Shown in pieces: positions 17,308-27,302 of a stretch of DNA of 64,000 nt. The position numbers and the translations under genes are program-made. Below the pieces are notes generated by a model. That model was given only the letters and a program-made list of their open reading frames with translations, was not told the DNA's origin and did no database searches. The number at the start of each line of letters is the position of its first letter. Position 1 is the stretch's first letter. The stretch spans positions 2,604,001 to 2,668,000 of the forward strand of contig NZ_JAJEJR010000001.1 of the NCBI RefSeq assembly GCF_021390595.1, in the 5' to 3' direction. The DNA is from Paraburkholderia sp. HP33-1. Its GTDB lineage: Bacteria; Pseudomonadota; Gammaproteobacteria; Burkholderiales; Burkholderiaceae.

Positions 17308-17482
17308 CCGAGCAGCCAGGCAAAACACGCGCCGCCGCAACCGCCCGCCCGCACAGCCCGCCGCCGCCGACTCCGGTACAATTTCCGGATCCAACCCGGC
17401 ATCGCGCGAAGTGCCCGCGGGAAACGTCCAAGGCCCTTTGCGCCGCTGCGCAACCCCTATTCAAGCTATCCCAGCCATCGCC

Positions 17483-18766
17483 ATGTCCAGAAACGAAATC
17501 CTCTTCGAACGCGCGCAACGCACGATCCCCGGTGGCGTGAATTCGCCGGTGCGCGCTTTCCGTTCCGTCGGCGGCACGCCGCGCTTCATCGAGCGCGCGC
17601 AAGGTCCGTACTTCTGGGACGCGGACGGCCAGCGCTATACCGACTACATCGGCTCGTGGGGGCCGATGATCCTTGGCCACGTTCATCCCGAGGTGCTCGA
17701 AGCCGTACAGCGCGTGCTCACCAATGGCTTCTCGTTCGGCGCGCCGACCGAGTCGGAAGTCGAGATCGCCGAGGAAATCTGCAAGCTGGTGCCGTCGATC
17801 GAACAGGTGCGCATGGTGTCGAGCGGCACCGAGGCGACGATGAGCGCGCTGCGTCTCGCGCGCGGCTTCACGAACCGCAGCCGCATCGTCAAGTTCGAGG
17901 GCTGCTATCACGGCCACGCGGACAGCCTGCTCGTGAAGGCCGGCTCGGGTCTGCTGACCTTCGGCAATCCGACCTCGGCGGGTGTGCCGGCCGATATCGC
18001 CAAGCACACCACCGTACTCGAATACAACAACGTCGCCGAGCTCGAAGAGGCGTTCAAGGCGTTCGGCAACGAGATCGCATCGGTGATCGTCGAGCCGGTC
18101 GCGGGCAACATGAACCTCGTGCGCGCGACGCCCGAATTCCTGCAGGCGATGCGCCGCCTGTGCACCGAGTACGGCGCGGTGCTGATTTTCGACGAAGTCA
18201 TGTGCGGCTTCCGCGTCGCGCTCGGCGGAGCACAGCAGCTTTACGGCATCACGCCGGACCTCACGTGTCTTGGCAAGGTGATCGGCGGCGGCATGCCGGC
18301 GGCGGCCTTCGGCGGCCGGCGCGACATCATGGCTCATCTCGCGCCGCTCGGCGGCGTCTATCAGGCGGGCACACTGTCCGGCAATCCGATCGCAGTCGCG
18401 GCCGGCCTGAAGACGTTGCGACTGATCCAGGCGCCCGGCTTCTACGACACGCTCGCCGCGCGCACCACGCGTCTCGCGCAAGGGCTCGCGCAGGCGGCCC
18501 GTGAAGCCGGCGTGCCGTTCGCGGCCGATGCGCTCGGCGGCATGTTCGGCCTCTACTTCCGCGAATCGATCCCGACCAGCTTCGCCGAGGTCACGCAGAG
18601 CGACGTGCCGCGGTTCAACGCGTTCTTCCACAAGATGCTCGACGCGGGTGTGTACTTCGCGCCGTCCGCCTATGAGGCGGGCTTCGTGTCGAGCGCGCAC
18701 GACGACGCGGTGATCGACGCGACGATCGACGCCGCGCGCGGCGCGTTCGCATCGCTGAAGGGCTGA
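17483..18766 (+). CDS. hemL: Glutamate-1-semialdehyde 2,1-aminomutase
   Basis: Converts glutamate-1-semialdehyde to 5-aminolevulinate in C5 haem synthesis, PLP-dependent. It is 427 residues, the family length. It starts [20 protein letters not shown] and includes [19 protein letters not shown]. The PLP lysine lies in [19 protein letters not shown], and [13 protein letters not shown] is the other conserved segment. The next gene downstream on the same strand is ribD, 51 nt away. Confidence 0.97.
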   Translation: MSRNEILFERAQRTIPGGVNSPVRAFRSVGGTPRFIERAQGPYFWDADGQRYTDYIGSWGPMILGHVHPEVLEAVQRVLTNGFSFGAPTESEVEIAEEICKLVPSIEQVRMVSSGTEATMSALRLARGFTNRSRIVKFEGCYHGHADSLLVKAGSGLLTFGNPTSAGVPADIAKHTTVLEYNNVAELEEAFKAFGNEIASVIVEPVAGNMNLVRATPEFLQAMRRLCTEYGAVLIFDEVMCGFRVALGGAQQLYGITPDLTCLGKVIGGGMPAAAFGGRRDIMAHLAPLGGVYQAGTLSGNPIAVAAGLKTLRLIQAPGFYDTLAARTTRLAQGLAQAAREAGVPFAADALGGMFGLYFRESIPTSFAEVTQSDVPRFNAFFHKMLDAGVYFAPSAYEAGFVSSAHDDAVIDATIDAARGAFASLKG

Positions 18767-18817
18767 AGCAAAGGCCGCAACCCGCACGACCCAGACACCG
18801 CACCCCAACGGACACCG

Positions 18818-19969
18818 ATGTTCTCGCAAACCGATTTCGTCCACATGGAACGCGCGCTCGCGCTCGCGAAGCGCGGCATGTACACGACCGACCCGAATCC
18901 GCGCGTCGGTTGCGTGCTCGTCAGAAACGGCGAGGTGATCGGCGAAGGCTACACGCAGCCGGCCGGCCAGGATCATGCCGAGATTCGCGCGCTGAAGGAC
19001 GCGCGCTCGCGCGGCCACGATCTGCGCGGCGCGACCGCTTACGTGACGCTCGAACCGTGCAGCCATTTCGGCCGCACGCCGCCGTGTGCGAACGCCCTGA
19101 TCGAAGCGCAGATCGGCCGCGTGATCGCGGCGATGGAAGACCCCAATCCGCAAGTCTCCGGCCGTGGTCTCGCGATGCTGCGCGAGGCCGGTATCGAAGT
19201 GCGCTGCGGGCTGCTCGCAAACGAAGCGCGGGAGCTGAACATCGGCTTCGTGACGCGCATGACGCGCGGCCGTCCGTGGGTGCGCATGAAAGTGGCGGCA
19301 TCGCTCGATGGCCGCACCGGCTTGCCGTCGGGCGAAAGCCAGTGGATCACGGGCGCAGCCGCGCGCGCCGACGGCCATGCGTGGCGCGCACGCGCATCGG
19401 CGATCCTGACCGGCATCGGCACCGTGCGCGAGGACGATCCGCGCATGACCGTGCGCGCGGTCGATACGCCGCGCCAGCCTCACCGCGTATTGATCGACAG
19501 TCAGCTCGACGTGCCGCTCGACGCGCAGATCCTCGCCGGCGCGCCGACGCTGATCTTCTGCGGCCATCTCGATGCGCGTCTCGAAGAACGCGCGAGTGCG
19601 CTGCGCGAACGCGGCGCCGAAATCGTGCCGCTGCCGAACGCCGCGGGCAAGGTGGATCTGCCGCGAATGCTGAGCGTGCTGGGCGAGCGCAACGTGAACG
19701 AATTGCACGTCGAGGCCGGCTACAAGCTGAACGGCTCATTGCTGCGCGAAGGCTGCGTCGACGAACTGCTCGTTTATCTCGCACCGAGCCTGCTCGGCAT
19801 GGACTCGATGAGCATGTTCAATCTGGCCGCGCCCGACCTGCTCGAAGACCGCGTGAGGCTGAATTTCCACACGATCGAGCGGATCGGCGACGATCTGCGC
19901 ATCCTCGCGCGCTTCGCGCCGACAGCCGCACCCGGGACCGACGCCGTGTCCCCCACCGTTTCGAAATGA
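18818..19969 (+). CDS. ribD: Bifunctional riboflavin deaminase/reductase RibD
   Basis: Carries out two early steps of riboflavin synthesis: deamination then NADPH reduction of the pyrimidine intermediate. The N-terminal zinc deaminase has HAEIRAL and EPCSHFGRTPPC. The C-terminal reductase domain starts near residue 150 (WVRMKVAASLDGRTGLPSGES). It is 383 residues, a normal full-length fusion, and lies 15 nt upstream of ribE. Confidence 0.96.
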   Translation: MFSQTDFVHMERALALAKRGMYTTDPNPRVGCVLVRNGEVIGEGYTQPAGQDHAEIRALKDARSRGHDLRGATAYVTLEPCSHFGRTPPCANALIEAQIGRVIAAMEDPNPQVSGRGLAMLREAGIEVRCGLLANEARELNIGFVTRMTRGRPWVRMKVAASLDGRTGLPSGESQWITGAAARADGHAWRARASAILTGIGTVREDDPRMTVRAVDTPRQPHRVLIDSQLDVPLDAQILAGAPTLIFCGHLDARLEERASALRERGAEIVPLPNAAGKVDLPRMLSVLGERNVNELHVEAGYKLNGSLLREGCVDELLVYLAPSLLGMDSMSMFNLAAPDLLEDRVRLNFHTIERIGDDLRILARFAPTAAPGTDAVSPTVSK

Positions 19970-19984
19970 TCAAGGACTAGAACG

Positions 19985-20620
19985 ATGTTTACAGGAATCG
20001 TCGCGGCAGTGGGCCGCATCGAATCAGTCAAGCCGCTTGGCACGGGCGGCGACGCGGGCGTGCGCCTGAACGTCGATGCGGGCGACCTCGACCTCGCCGA
20101 TGTACAGCTCGGCGACAGCATCACGATCCAGGGCGCCTGCATGACGGTGGTCGCGAAGACCGCTCATTCGTTCGAAGTCGACGTGTCGCGCGAAAGCCTG
20201 AACCGTACGGCCGGTCTCGGCGAAACCGGAGAGGTCAATCTCGAGAAAGCGCTGCGCGCGCATGACCGGCTCGGCGGGCATATCGTGTCCGGACACGTCG
20301 ACGGGCTCGGCACCGTCACACGTTTTGCGCCGGTTGGTGAATCGCACGAGCTGCGGATTCTGGCGCCGCGCGAGATTGGCCGTTATCTCGCTTACAAGGG
20401 GTCGATTACGGTCAATGGTGTGAGCCTGACCGTGAATTCCGTCCAGGATCGCGACGATGGCTGCGAGTTTTCGATCAATCTGATCCCGCACACCGTGCAA
20501 GTGACGGCGCTCAAGCATCTGCGCGATGGCGTGCGGGTGAATCTGGAGATCGATCTGATTGCGCGGTATGTGGAGCGGATGCTCAATGCGCCGCGCGATG
20601 GCGATCAATCGGCAAGGTAA
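19985..20620 (+). CDS. ribE: Riboflavin synthase alpha chain
   Basis: Dismutates two 6,7-dimethyl-8-ribityllumazine to riboflavin. It has two tandem lumazine-binding barrels: MFTGIVAAVGRIES at the start, then GGHIVSGHVDGLGTV and KGSITVNGVSLTVN. It is 211 residues, the family length. It is the partner of ribH at 30009, now about 9 kb away. No FMN riboswitch was identified upstream of ribD or ribBA. Confidence 0.95.
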   Translation: MFTGIVAAVGRIESVKPLGTGGDAGVRLNVDAGDLDLADVQLGDSITIQGACMTVVAKTAHSFEVDVSRESLNRTAGLGETGEVNLEKALRAHDRLGGHIVSGHVDGLGTVTRFAPVGESHELRILAPREIGRYLAYKGSITVNGVSLTVNSVQDRDDGCEFSINLIPHTVQVTALKHLRDGVRVNLEIDLIARYVERMLNAPRDGDQSAR

Positions 20621-20680
20621 CTCCGTTCCGGCGATCGTCTACGCGCCGCCCGCCGCTACGCCTACTCCGACGCATCAGCC

Positions 20681-23020
20681 ATGACACCCGACTCGTCACT
20701 CGCCCACGCCAAAGCGCGCCATCTCGCGGGCGACCTGCCCGCCGCTCGCGCGCTCTACGAAACCGCACTGGCTGAACAACCCGAGAACGCCGACATCCGG
20801 CTACGCCTCGGCATACTCGAACTACAGTGCGGCGACGGCGAACGCGCGCTGGCACAGCTCGACCGCGCGATCGCGCTTGCTCCATACGACGTGCGTCATC
20901 GTGGGATGCGCGCTCACGTGCTTCACTCGCTCGGCCGCTTCGCGCAGGCCGCCGCGACGCTGCGCGAAGCGATCACGCTCGATCCGGCGGACGCCGAGCT
21001 GCATGCGGCGCTCGGCAATGCGCTCCAGGCGCAGGCCGATCACCACGCTGCGATCGATGCGTACACGTCGGCGCTCGCGCGCGATCCAGCCAACGCCGAT
21101 GCCGCCAGCAATCTCGGCAACAGCCACCGGCAACTGGGCGCGTTCGACGCAGCCGGGCGCGCTTACCGGGCCGCCCTCGCCGTACAGCCCGCACATGCGC
21201 TCGCGCTCACGCAACTTGGCACACTGCTCGACGAACAGGGTCAGCACGACGAAGCGCTCGCGTTGCTGCGCGAAGCCGTGCGCGTCGATCCACGCGCGCC
21301 GGCAGCACTGATCAACCTCGGCGTCGCGCTGTGCGGCCGGCGCGCGTTCGGTGAGGCCGCAGACGTGCTCGCGCAAGCGGTCACGCACGCGCCATTGAAC
21401 GCCGACGCCGCGTACAACCTCGGCAACGCGCTACAAGGCCTGGGCCGGCCCGCGGACGCGGTGACACAGCTCCGTCGCGCCACCACGCTATCCCCCGATC
21501 ATGCCGATGCGTTCAACAATCTCGGCAACGTGTGCGTGCTGCTCGGCGAAACGGGCGCGGCCGCCGATGCCTACGACGCCGCGCTACGCGTGCGTCCCGG
21601 CTTCGTCGCCGCTCATAACAACGCCGCGAATCTGCGGCGCTCGCTCGGCCTCTACGACGAAGCGATCGCCCATCTGCGCCTCGCGCTCGCGAGCGACGCA
21701 CGGCACTCCGCCACGCACAACAATCTCGGCAACGTGCTGAAGGACAGCGGCGCCCTCGACGACGCAATCGACTGCTACCGGCAAGCGATCGCCTGCGATC
21801 CGCACAATGCGCTCGCTCACAGCAATCTCGTCTACGCGCTGAATTTCCAGGCCGAAAGCGCCGACATCGTGCTCGCGGAAGCCCTCGACTGGTCGGCCCG
21901 ACACGAGCCGCGCGACCACGCTCGGCCTGCGCGCCCGCGCGCGGCCCGGGAGCGCCTGCGCGTCGGCTATATCGGCGCGGACTTCCGCGACCATTGCCAG
22001 GCGCTCTTTCTCGTGCCGCTCCTCGCGCACCACGATCGCACGGCGTTCGAGATCACCTGCTATGCGAGCGTCGCGCGGCCCGACGCCCTGACGCAGCGCC
22101 TCGCCGGCTACGCCGAGCGCTGGCGCGACGTGCATGGCATCGACGACGCGCAACTCGCGCAGCAAATCCGCGACGACGAAATCGACATCCTCGTGGACCT
22201 GACGATGCACATGGCAGACGGAAGACCCGCGTTATTCGGGCGCCGACCCGCGCCGGTACAGGCAACATGGCTCGCGTATCCCGGTACCACGGGACTGGCG
22301 TCGATCGATTTCCGCCTGACCGACCCGTATCTCGATCCACCCTCACACGACCATTTTTATCGCGAGCGCTCGATCCGGCTCGCCGACTCGTTCTGGTGCT
22401 ACGACCCGCTCGCCGACGAACCGGCGGTGACAGTGCCGCCGGCGCTTGCCGCGGGCCACGTCACGTTCGGCTGCCTGAACAATCCATGCAAGCTGACCGA
22501 CCGCACACTGCGGCTTTGGGCCGGCGTGTTCGCGCGACTACCCAACGCGCGCCTGATCGCCCTGGCGCCGCAGGGTTCAGGGCGCGCCCAGCTTGTCGAG
22601 CGGATGCGCGCGAACGGTATCGACATTACGCGAGTCGATTGCGTGCCGTTCCGGCGCCGCGCCGACTATCTCGCCTCCTATCACGCGATCGACATCGCGC
22701 TCGACACGTTCCCGTACAACGGCCACACGACGACACTCGACGCGCTGTGGATGGGCGTGCCGGTCGTCACGCGCGTCGGACAAACGGCGGCGGGCCGCGG
22801 AGGACTGTGCCAGCTCGCGAATCTCGATCTGCATGCGCTCGCGGCCGACAGCGACGCGGCGTTCGTCGAAACGGCCGTCGCGCTCGCGCGCGACCTGCCC
22901 CGTCTCCAGACGTTGCACAAGGAACTGCGCGGCCGGATCGAGCGCTCCCCACTGATGGACGGCGCGCGCTTCGCACGACAGCTCGAAGCAGCCTACCGAC
23001 GCATGTGGCGCGACGTATAG
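20681..23020 (+). CDS. TPR-repeat/SPINDLY-type O-linked N-acetylglucosamine transferase (GT41-like)
   Basis: A 779-residue soluble protein. Residues about 1-400 are an array of roughly eleven tetratricopeptide repeats (recurring ASNLGN, AYNLGNALQGLG, AFNNLGNV, THNNLGNVLKDSG). Residues about 425-775 form the SPINDLY/OGT C-terminal region (RVGYIGADFRDH, WLAYPGTTG, TDPYLDPP, DTFPYNGHTTTLDALWMGVPVV). Families of this architecture transfer GlcNAc or other sugars to Ser/Thr of proteins, and the GT-B fold is complete here. The target is unknown; no flagellin or adhesin gene is adjacent. It opens the block that separates ribE from ribBA. Confidence 0.88.
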   Translation: MTPDSSLAHAKARHLAGDLPAARALYETALAEQPENADIRLRLGILELQCGDGERALAQLDRAIALAPYDVRHRGMRAHVLHSLGRFAQAAATLREAITLDPADAELHAALGNALQAQADHHAAIDAYTSALARDPANADAASNLGNSHRQLGAFDAAGRAYRAALAVQPAHALALTQLGTLLDEQGQHDEALALLREAVRVDPRAPAALINLGVALCGRRAFGEAADVLAQAVTHAPLNADAAYNLGNALQGLGRPADAVTQLRRATTLSPDHADAFNNLGNVCVLLGETGAAADAYDAALRVRPGFVAAHNNAANLRRSLGLYDEAIAHLRLALASDARHSATHNNLGNVLKDSGALDDAIDCYRQAIACDPHNALAHSNLVYALNFQAESADIVLAEALDWSARHEPRDHARPARPRAARERLRVGYIGADFRDHCQALFLVPLLAHHDRTAFEITCYASVARPDALTQRLAGYAERWRDVHGIDDAQLAQQIRDDEIDILVDLTMHMADGRPALFGRRPAPVQATWLAYPGTTGLASIDFRLTDPYLDPPSHDHFYRERSIRLADSFWCYDPLADEPAVTVPPALAAGHVTFGCLNNPCKLTDRTLRLWAGVFARLPNARLIALAPQGSGRAQLVERMRANGIDITRVDCVPFRRRADYLASYHAIDIALDTFPYNGHTTTLDALWMGVPVVTRVGQTAAGRGGLCQLANLDLHALAADSDAAFVETAVALARDLPRLQTLHKELRGRIERSPLMDGARFARQLEAAYRRMWRDV

Positions 23021-23041
23021 ACCAGGGGTTTGAAGGGCGCT

Positions 23042-24622
23042 TCAGAAAGATTCCGCCCGCACCTGCGACTTCAGATCGAGCAAGCCTTCTTCATGCGTCG
23101 CTAACGACTCCTCGAGACGCCGCGCGAGTTTCATCAACTGCGCGATCGACGCACGGCACCGTTGCGCGGCATTGCCGGAAAGACTCAGTACGCACTCGCG
23201 AATCGCGTGGCTGAGCGCGGCGTGAAGGCGTCCGTAGTCGATACCCGCAACCTCGCACATTGGCCCATTCGGACCCGCGCGCTCGATGACGATATCGTCG
23301 AAACCGACATCGTCATCGAGCTTGATTCGCGCAAGCGAAGCGTCGGGCTTGATCACATAATCGCCCAACAGCCGGTCTGCCTCGCGACCAAACAGCTCGA
23401 ATATCGATTGCGACAGCGCGTTGCACAGCCCCATCACGTCTTGCGTTGCCGCATGCGTATCGAGCAACGCGGGCAGCGTCGGCACGATGCCGCGCCATAC
23501 CGCGTTGGCGAGCTGCTCCTGCTGTTGTTCGAGCTTCGCGAGCTCGGCTCGCGACGACTCGCCCAGTTCGGCAAGCAACGGCAGCACGTGGCTTTGCAAG
23601 CGGCCGAGCACGTTCTCTTCCAGATGATGCAGAAGCACCTCAGCCCGCTTGCGCCGCTTATAGGCGAGCGCCGGTCCGGTGATGTCGAGCAACGCGGCAT
23701 AGAGCCGCTCGAAGCCCGCGTCGGTCATGGCCGCCGCCGTCTGCCCTGCCTCGCGCGCCACATACGCGGAGATCGACACCGGCGGTTTCAGCAGCGCCTT
23801 GTCGACGCTCATCGCCACAAGCTTGTCTTCGGCACGCACCTTGACGTCGTGCTCCTGCAGCGCGCGACGCGGCGCGCTCTTGTTGCGCAGACATTTGACG
23901 AGCTCGCCGTCGACTTCGTCTTCCTCGTACTCGTCGCTGCGAGTGACGACCGGCAGCAGCGGCTTGTTCCTGTGCAACTCGCGGCCGAGCTCGTCGAGCT
24001 CCTGCACCTGGCCCGGCGAGGTGGAACTGGTCAGCCACAACACACCGTCGGCGCTATCGGTGAAGCGCTGCGTCAATGCGGCGTTTTCCGGCGTCACAGA
24101 ATGCAATCCCGGTGTGTCGAGCAGCACGAGCTTTGCGCCGAGACGGATACCTTGCAGCCGCGACGTCGTTTCGGTCGCGCCTTCCGTGAAGGGCTCCGGC
24201 GTTTCGTCGACGCGGCCCGCGTCGACGTGGAAATACTGCACGCTCCGGTCGTGCGCGGCGAAGCGCTCGGCGAGGAAATTGCAGAACGAGCTTTTGCCCG
24301 CATTGAACTTGCCGAATACGAGCAGCAATGCCTGATCGTTGAAATGGTCGGCGAGGTGCTGGGCCGCTTCGAGGCTGGACCACTGTTGCGTCCACGCGCG
24401 CACGCTGTCGCGCACGAGCGTGTTGATCGTGTCGGCCTGGATGGCCAGCGCGCTGTTTGCGTGCAGGCCGCCCCACGTCAACCCGTCTGTTTGCAGATCG
24501 GCATTCAGCTTCGCGAGCCAGTCGTTCAGTGCATGCAGCAGCGCGTCGATATCCTGAGCGATGAAGTCGAATGCATCGACTTCGGCGATGAAGCGTTGCT
24601 CATGGCTCGCGTCGGCTTTCAT
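23042..24622 (-). CDS. Dynamin-like large GTPase (downstream member of a pair)
   Basis: 526 residues. The GTPase motifs are G1 GKFNAGKSS (104-112), G3 DTPG (169-172) and G4 TRSD (227-230). About 280 residues of mainly helical sequence follow, including a long Glu/Gln-rich coil (LAKLEQQQEQLANAV). There is an N-terminal helical region of ~95 residues before the GTPase and no transmembrane segment. Bacterial dynamin-like proteins often work as tandem unequal pairs that tether or remodel membranes, and some protect against phage; function here is inference. It overlaps the upstream GTPase gene by ATGA (24619-24622), so translation is probably coupled. Confidence 0.8.
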   Translation of the reverse strand: MKADASHEQRFIAEVDAFDFIAQDIDALLHALNDWLAKLNADLQTDGLTWGGLHANSALAIQADTINTLVRDSVRAWTQQWSSLEAAQHLADHFNDQALLLVFGKFNAGKSSFCNFLAERFAAHDRSVQYFHVDAGRVDETPEPFTEGATETTSRLQGIRLGAKLVLLDTPGLHSVTPENAALTQRFTDSADGVLWLTSSTSPGQVQELDELGRELHRNKPLLPVVTRSDEYEEDEVDGELVKCLRNKSAPRRALQEHDVKVRAEDKLVAMSVDKALLKPPVSISAYVAREAGQTAAAMTDAGFERLYAALLDITGPALAYKRRKRAEVLLHHLEENVLGRLQSHVLPLLAELGESSRAELAKLEQQQEQLANAVWRGIVPTLPALLDTHAATQDVMGLCNALSQSIFELFGREADRLLGDYVIKPDASLARIKLDDDVGFDDIVIERAGPNGPMCEVAGIDYGRLHAALSHAIRECVLSLSGNAAQRCRASIAQLMKLARRLEESLATHEEGLLDLKSQVRAESF

Positions 24623-25875
24623 GCTCGCGCCTCGAGGATCCGCATCGCGGCCGCAGCGTGGTCCGATGCGGCGATTGCCGCTTGCGTATCCGCGATTTGC
24701 GCGGCCAGCGCCTTGCGCTCAGCGGACAGCTCGTAGTAGTGCGTGAACTCGCGTTGCATGCGCTCGCGTCCCGTCGCTTCGCAGAACATCCGGCGCAGAT
24801 CCTTGCGGAACTTCACCGACACGCCCATCACCGCGATCATCACCGAGTTCAGGCTTCTCGCCGCGGTGTGCTGCTCCGTAGGCAGACCGATGACGCCATA
24901 GCCGGCCAGCATCGCATCGATCTCGATGCACGCGCGCGAGTACGCGATCTGGATGTGCGCGCGCTCCAGTTTGCCCGCGGTGATCGCGTAGGCATCCTTC
25001 GCGGTATCCGGCACGATCGCGTGATCGGTGCCAAGCGCATTCAACATCGCGTCGATGTCGCCGCTGACCTTGCCGATGACGGTCGCGAGACTCCGATCGA
25101 AGTCCTGCCTTTGTTGTTGCTGAGTTTTGCGCAGAATGTCCAGCGACGTCTGCCGTGCCGCACGCAGCTGTTGCAGCTCATCGCGGATTTCACCGGACAG
25201 CAGCGCGGTTTCGCGCGCGCGCGCATCCGGCACGCGCGCGAGTTCCACGTGCAGCGCCGCCTGCAACGCGGGGATGCCGCTCTTTTCCAGCAGCAGTTTC
25301 TTGCCGCCGTCGAGCCCTTTGCGATGCCGCATCGACGACACCGCATTCAATGCGATGTTGGGCATCTGCCGCTCGATCGCGTCGCCGATTTTCTGCAACG
25401 CGGTATCGTCGGCAAGCTGGTCGACTTGCGACAGGACGAACAGCGTTTGCCGTCCGGTCCTGATGCGATCGGCGTCGAGCTCGGTCAACAGCGTCAGTTC
25501 CTTCGCATCGAGTTCGCCCTCTTTCGCGGCGTGCACGAACAGGCGAATGTCGGACTTGAGCCACGCGGCGCGCAACGCTTCGCGGTCGTCGCCGCTGCCG
25601 ACGTCGGCGTCGAGTCCCGGTGCGTCGAGCCAGCGTACTCCCTGATGCACGCTATCGGACAGGCACACCGTTTCGCGCCGGTCAGACACCGCGAACGCAT
25701 CGCGGCCCAGCAGCTCGTTGAGCAGGCTGCTCTTGCCGTGGTTGTACTTGCCGACGACGGTGACGACGGGTTCGCTGTCGTCGATCAGAATCAGCAGGCG
25801 CGCCAGATCGTGAGCCCGATCCGGCAGCACGGATGCAACATCGTGGGCTGCCTGCTCACGAATTTTGCTCGACAC
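24619..25875 (-). CDS. Dynamin-like GTPase (upstream member of a pair)
   Basis: 418 residues. G1 is GKYNHGKSS (42-50), G3 is DAPG (84-87) and G4 is SQVD (149-152). A long helical region (about 190-340) contains a QQQQRQDF coil, and a weakly hydrophobic helix (SVMIAVMGVSV) lies near 340-350. It has the GTPase near its N-terminus, unlike its partner, so the two are distinct rather than duplicated halves. It is first in the two-gene operon. It lies 98 nt upstream, on the same strand, of catA's end, but there is no evident link with catechol catabolism. Confidence 0.78.
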   Translation of the reverse strand: MSSKIREQAAHDVASVLPDRAHDLARLLILIDDSEPVVTVVGKYNHGKSSLLNELLGRDAFAVSDRRETVCLSDSVHQGVRWLDAPGLDADVGSGDDREALRAAWLKSDIRLFVHAAKEGELDAKELTLLTELDADRIRTGRQTLFVLSQVDQLADDTALQKIGDAIERQMPNIALNAVSSMRHRKGLDGGKKLLLEKSGIPALQAALHVELARVPDARARETALLSGEIRDELQQLRAARQTSLDILRKTQQQQRQDFDRSLATVIGKVSGDIDAMLNALGTDHAIVPDTAKDAYAITAGKLERAHIQIAYSRACIEIDAMLAGYGVIGLPTEQHTAARSLNSVMIAVMGVSVKFRKDLRRMFCEATGRERMQREFTHYYELSAERKALAAQIADTQAAIAASDHAAAAMRILEARA

Positions 25876-25973
25876 CGTCGACTCCTCAACGCTTCAGGGA
25901 TTCGGCCAGCAGAATTGCCGGCCGTTGGCATCGAAAGGCGGCGGCCGTGTCGCCACGGCGCCGCCTCGTGCGA

Positions 25974-26909
25974 TTACGCTTCGGCCGAAGCGCGCAGACG
26001 ATAGACGAGCTGGTTGTCCTTACCCTGGACCAGCGGCGTGATCGTGAAGTTGAACTCGATGTCCTTGTACGCATCGGCCTTCAGGCCCAGCGCCGCGCCA
26101 CCGGTTTTCTCGACGACCGGCGGAATCAGCTCTTCGCGCGTGGCATACGCGAAGTCGTCCCAGATCAGCGGATCGCCTTCGATGTTGAACTGCGTAGTCA
26201 GCTTGCGATGGTTGTCGCTCGTGACGAAGAAGTGCACGTGCGCCGGACGGTTGCCGTGACGGCCCAACACGTTCAGCAGTTGCTGCGTCGCGCCTTGCGG
26301 CGGGCAGCCGTAACCCACCGGCATCAACGTGCGGAATTCGTACTTGCCGTCGGCGCCGGTCTTCACCGCGCCGCGCAGGTTGAATTCGCTCTGCGCGCCG
26401 GTCGGATCGAAGTGCGAGTAGAAACCCTTCGAGTTCGCGTGCCAGCATTCGACGAGCGCGCCTGCGACCGGCTTGCCGTCCATATCCTTGACCGTGCCGT
26501 GGATCACCAGCGGGCCCGCGTCTTCGTCAGCGTTGATGTCGATCTTCGACGCGCCATCGCGCACCGTCGCGCCGGCCACATACAGCGGGCCTTCGATCGT
26601 GCGCGGCGTGCCGCCTTCGAGTCCGATCTGCCTGTCGGCGGCGTCCATGCGGACGTCGAGGTACTTTTCGAGGCCGAGGCCGGCCGCGAGCAGCGCCGCT
26701 TCGCCGTCCTGACCCAGCTTGTTCAGATAGTTGATACCGGCCCAGACTTCGTCCGGCGTGATATCGAGGTCATCGATCGCCTTGAACAGGTCGCTCACCA
26801 GACGGAAAACGATCTGCTGGAAACGTGCGTCGCCGTTGCCGGCATCGACGTTGGAAGCGGCTTTCAGCAGGTCCTGCACTTCTTTGGTTTCAAAAACTTT
26901 GACGCTCAC
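25974..26909 (-). CDS. catA: Catechol 1,2-dioxygenase
   Basis: Intradiol cleavage of catechol to cis,cis-muconate using non-haem Fe(III). At 311 residues the iron ligands fall at the classical positions Tyr164 (KGFY), Tyr200 (MPVGY), His224 and His226 (RPAHVHF). The N-terminal helical dimer linker is present. It is last in catB-catC-catA, 75 nt after catC. Produces the substrate of CatB in the beta-ketoadipate pathway. Confidence 0.97.
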   Translation of the reverse strand: MSVKVFETKEVQDLLKAASNVDAGNGDARFQQIVFRLVSDLFKAIDDLDITPDEVWAGINYLNKLGQDGEAALLAAGLGLEKYLDVRMDAADRQIGLEGGTPRTIEGPLYVAGATVRDGASKIDINADEDAGPLVIHGTVKDMDGKPVAGALVECWHANSKGFYSHFDPTGAQSEFNLRGAVKTGADGKYEFRTLMPVGYGCPPQGATQQLLNVLGRHGNRPAHVHFFVTSDNHRKLTTQFNIEGDPLIWDDFAYATREELIPPVVEKTGGAALGLKADAYKDIEFNFTITPLVQGKDNQLVYRLRASAEA

Positions 26910-26984
26910 GATGACTGTCTCCAGTTTGTATTGGGGAAAAATGGCGATAGATGCGCTCGCCTTAAATGCGCCTGGCCGCTGGGC

Positions 26985-27275
26985 TCAGATGTCGTCGTCC
27001 CGAATCGACGACAGGTGACGACACAGAGGCGTCACCGAAATCTTCATGTACGGGAACAAAGGCAAGCCGGACAGAATGTCATGCAGTTCGGCGTTGCTCT
27101 CTACATCGAAGATGCTGTAATTCGCGTACTCGCCAACGAGGCGCCAGATATGACGCCACTTGCCGCTACGCTGGAGGTCCTGCGAGTAAGCCTTCTCGCG
27201 CGTTTTGATTTCGTTGGCCACGTCGGCCGGCATGTCAACCGGCAGGTTCACGTCCATTCGTACATGGAAAAGCAT
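26985..27275 (-). CDS. catC: Muconolactone delta-isomerase
   Basis: A 96-residue enzyme that isomerises muconolactone to beta-ketoadipate enol-lactone. MLFHVRMDVNLPVDMP, then EKAYSQDLQRSGKWRHIWRLVGEYANYSIFDV (split conserved blocks EKAYSQDLQR and KWRHIWRLVG), match the family along its whole length. It sits 27 nt after catB in the operon. Confidence 0.96.
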   Translation of the reverse strand: MLFHVRMDVNLPVDMPADVANEIKTREKAYSQDLQRSGKWRHIWRLVGEYANYSIFDVESNAELHDILSGLPLFPYMKISVTPLCRHLSSIRDDDI

Positions 27276-27302
27276 GGTTGAATCCTCCTGATCGGAATCC
27301 GT

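Noticed and set aside
17228..19708. 826-codon open frame on the minus strand opposite hemL and ribD
   Set aside because: It is the antisense shadow of two certain genes in high-GC DNA; its product is Arg/His-rich and lacks any domain.
24658..26004. 448-codon open frame opposite the GTPase genes
   Set aside because: Shadow of clear GTPases; no recognisable motif.
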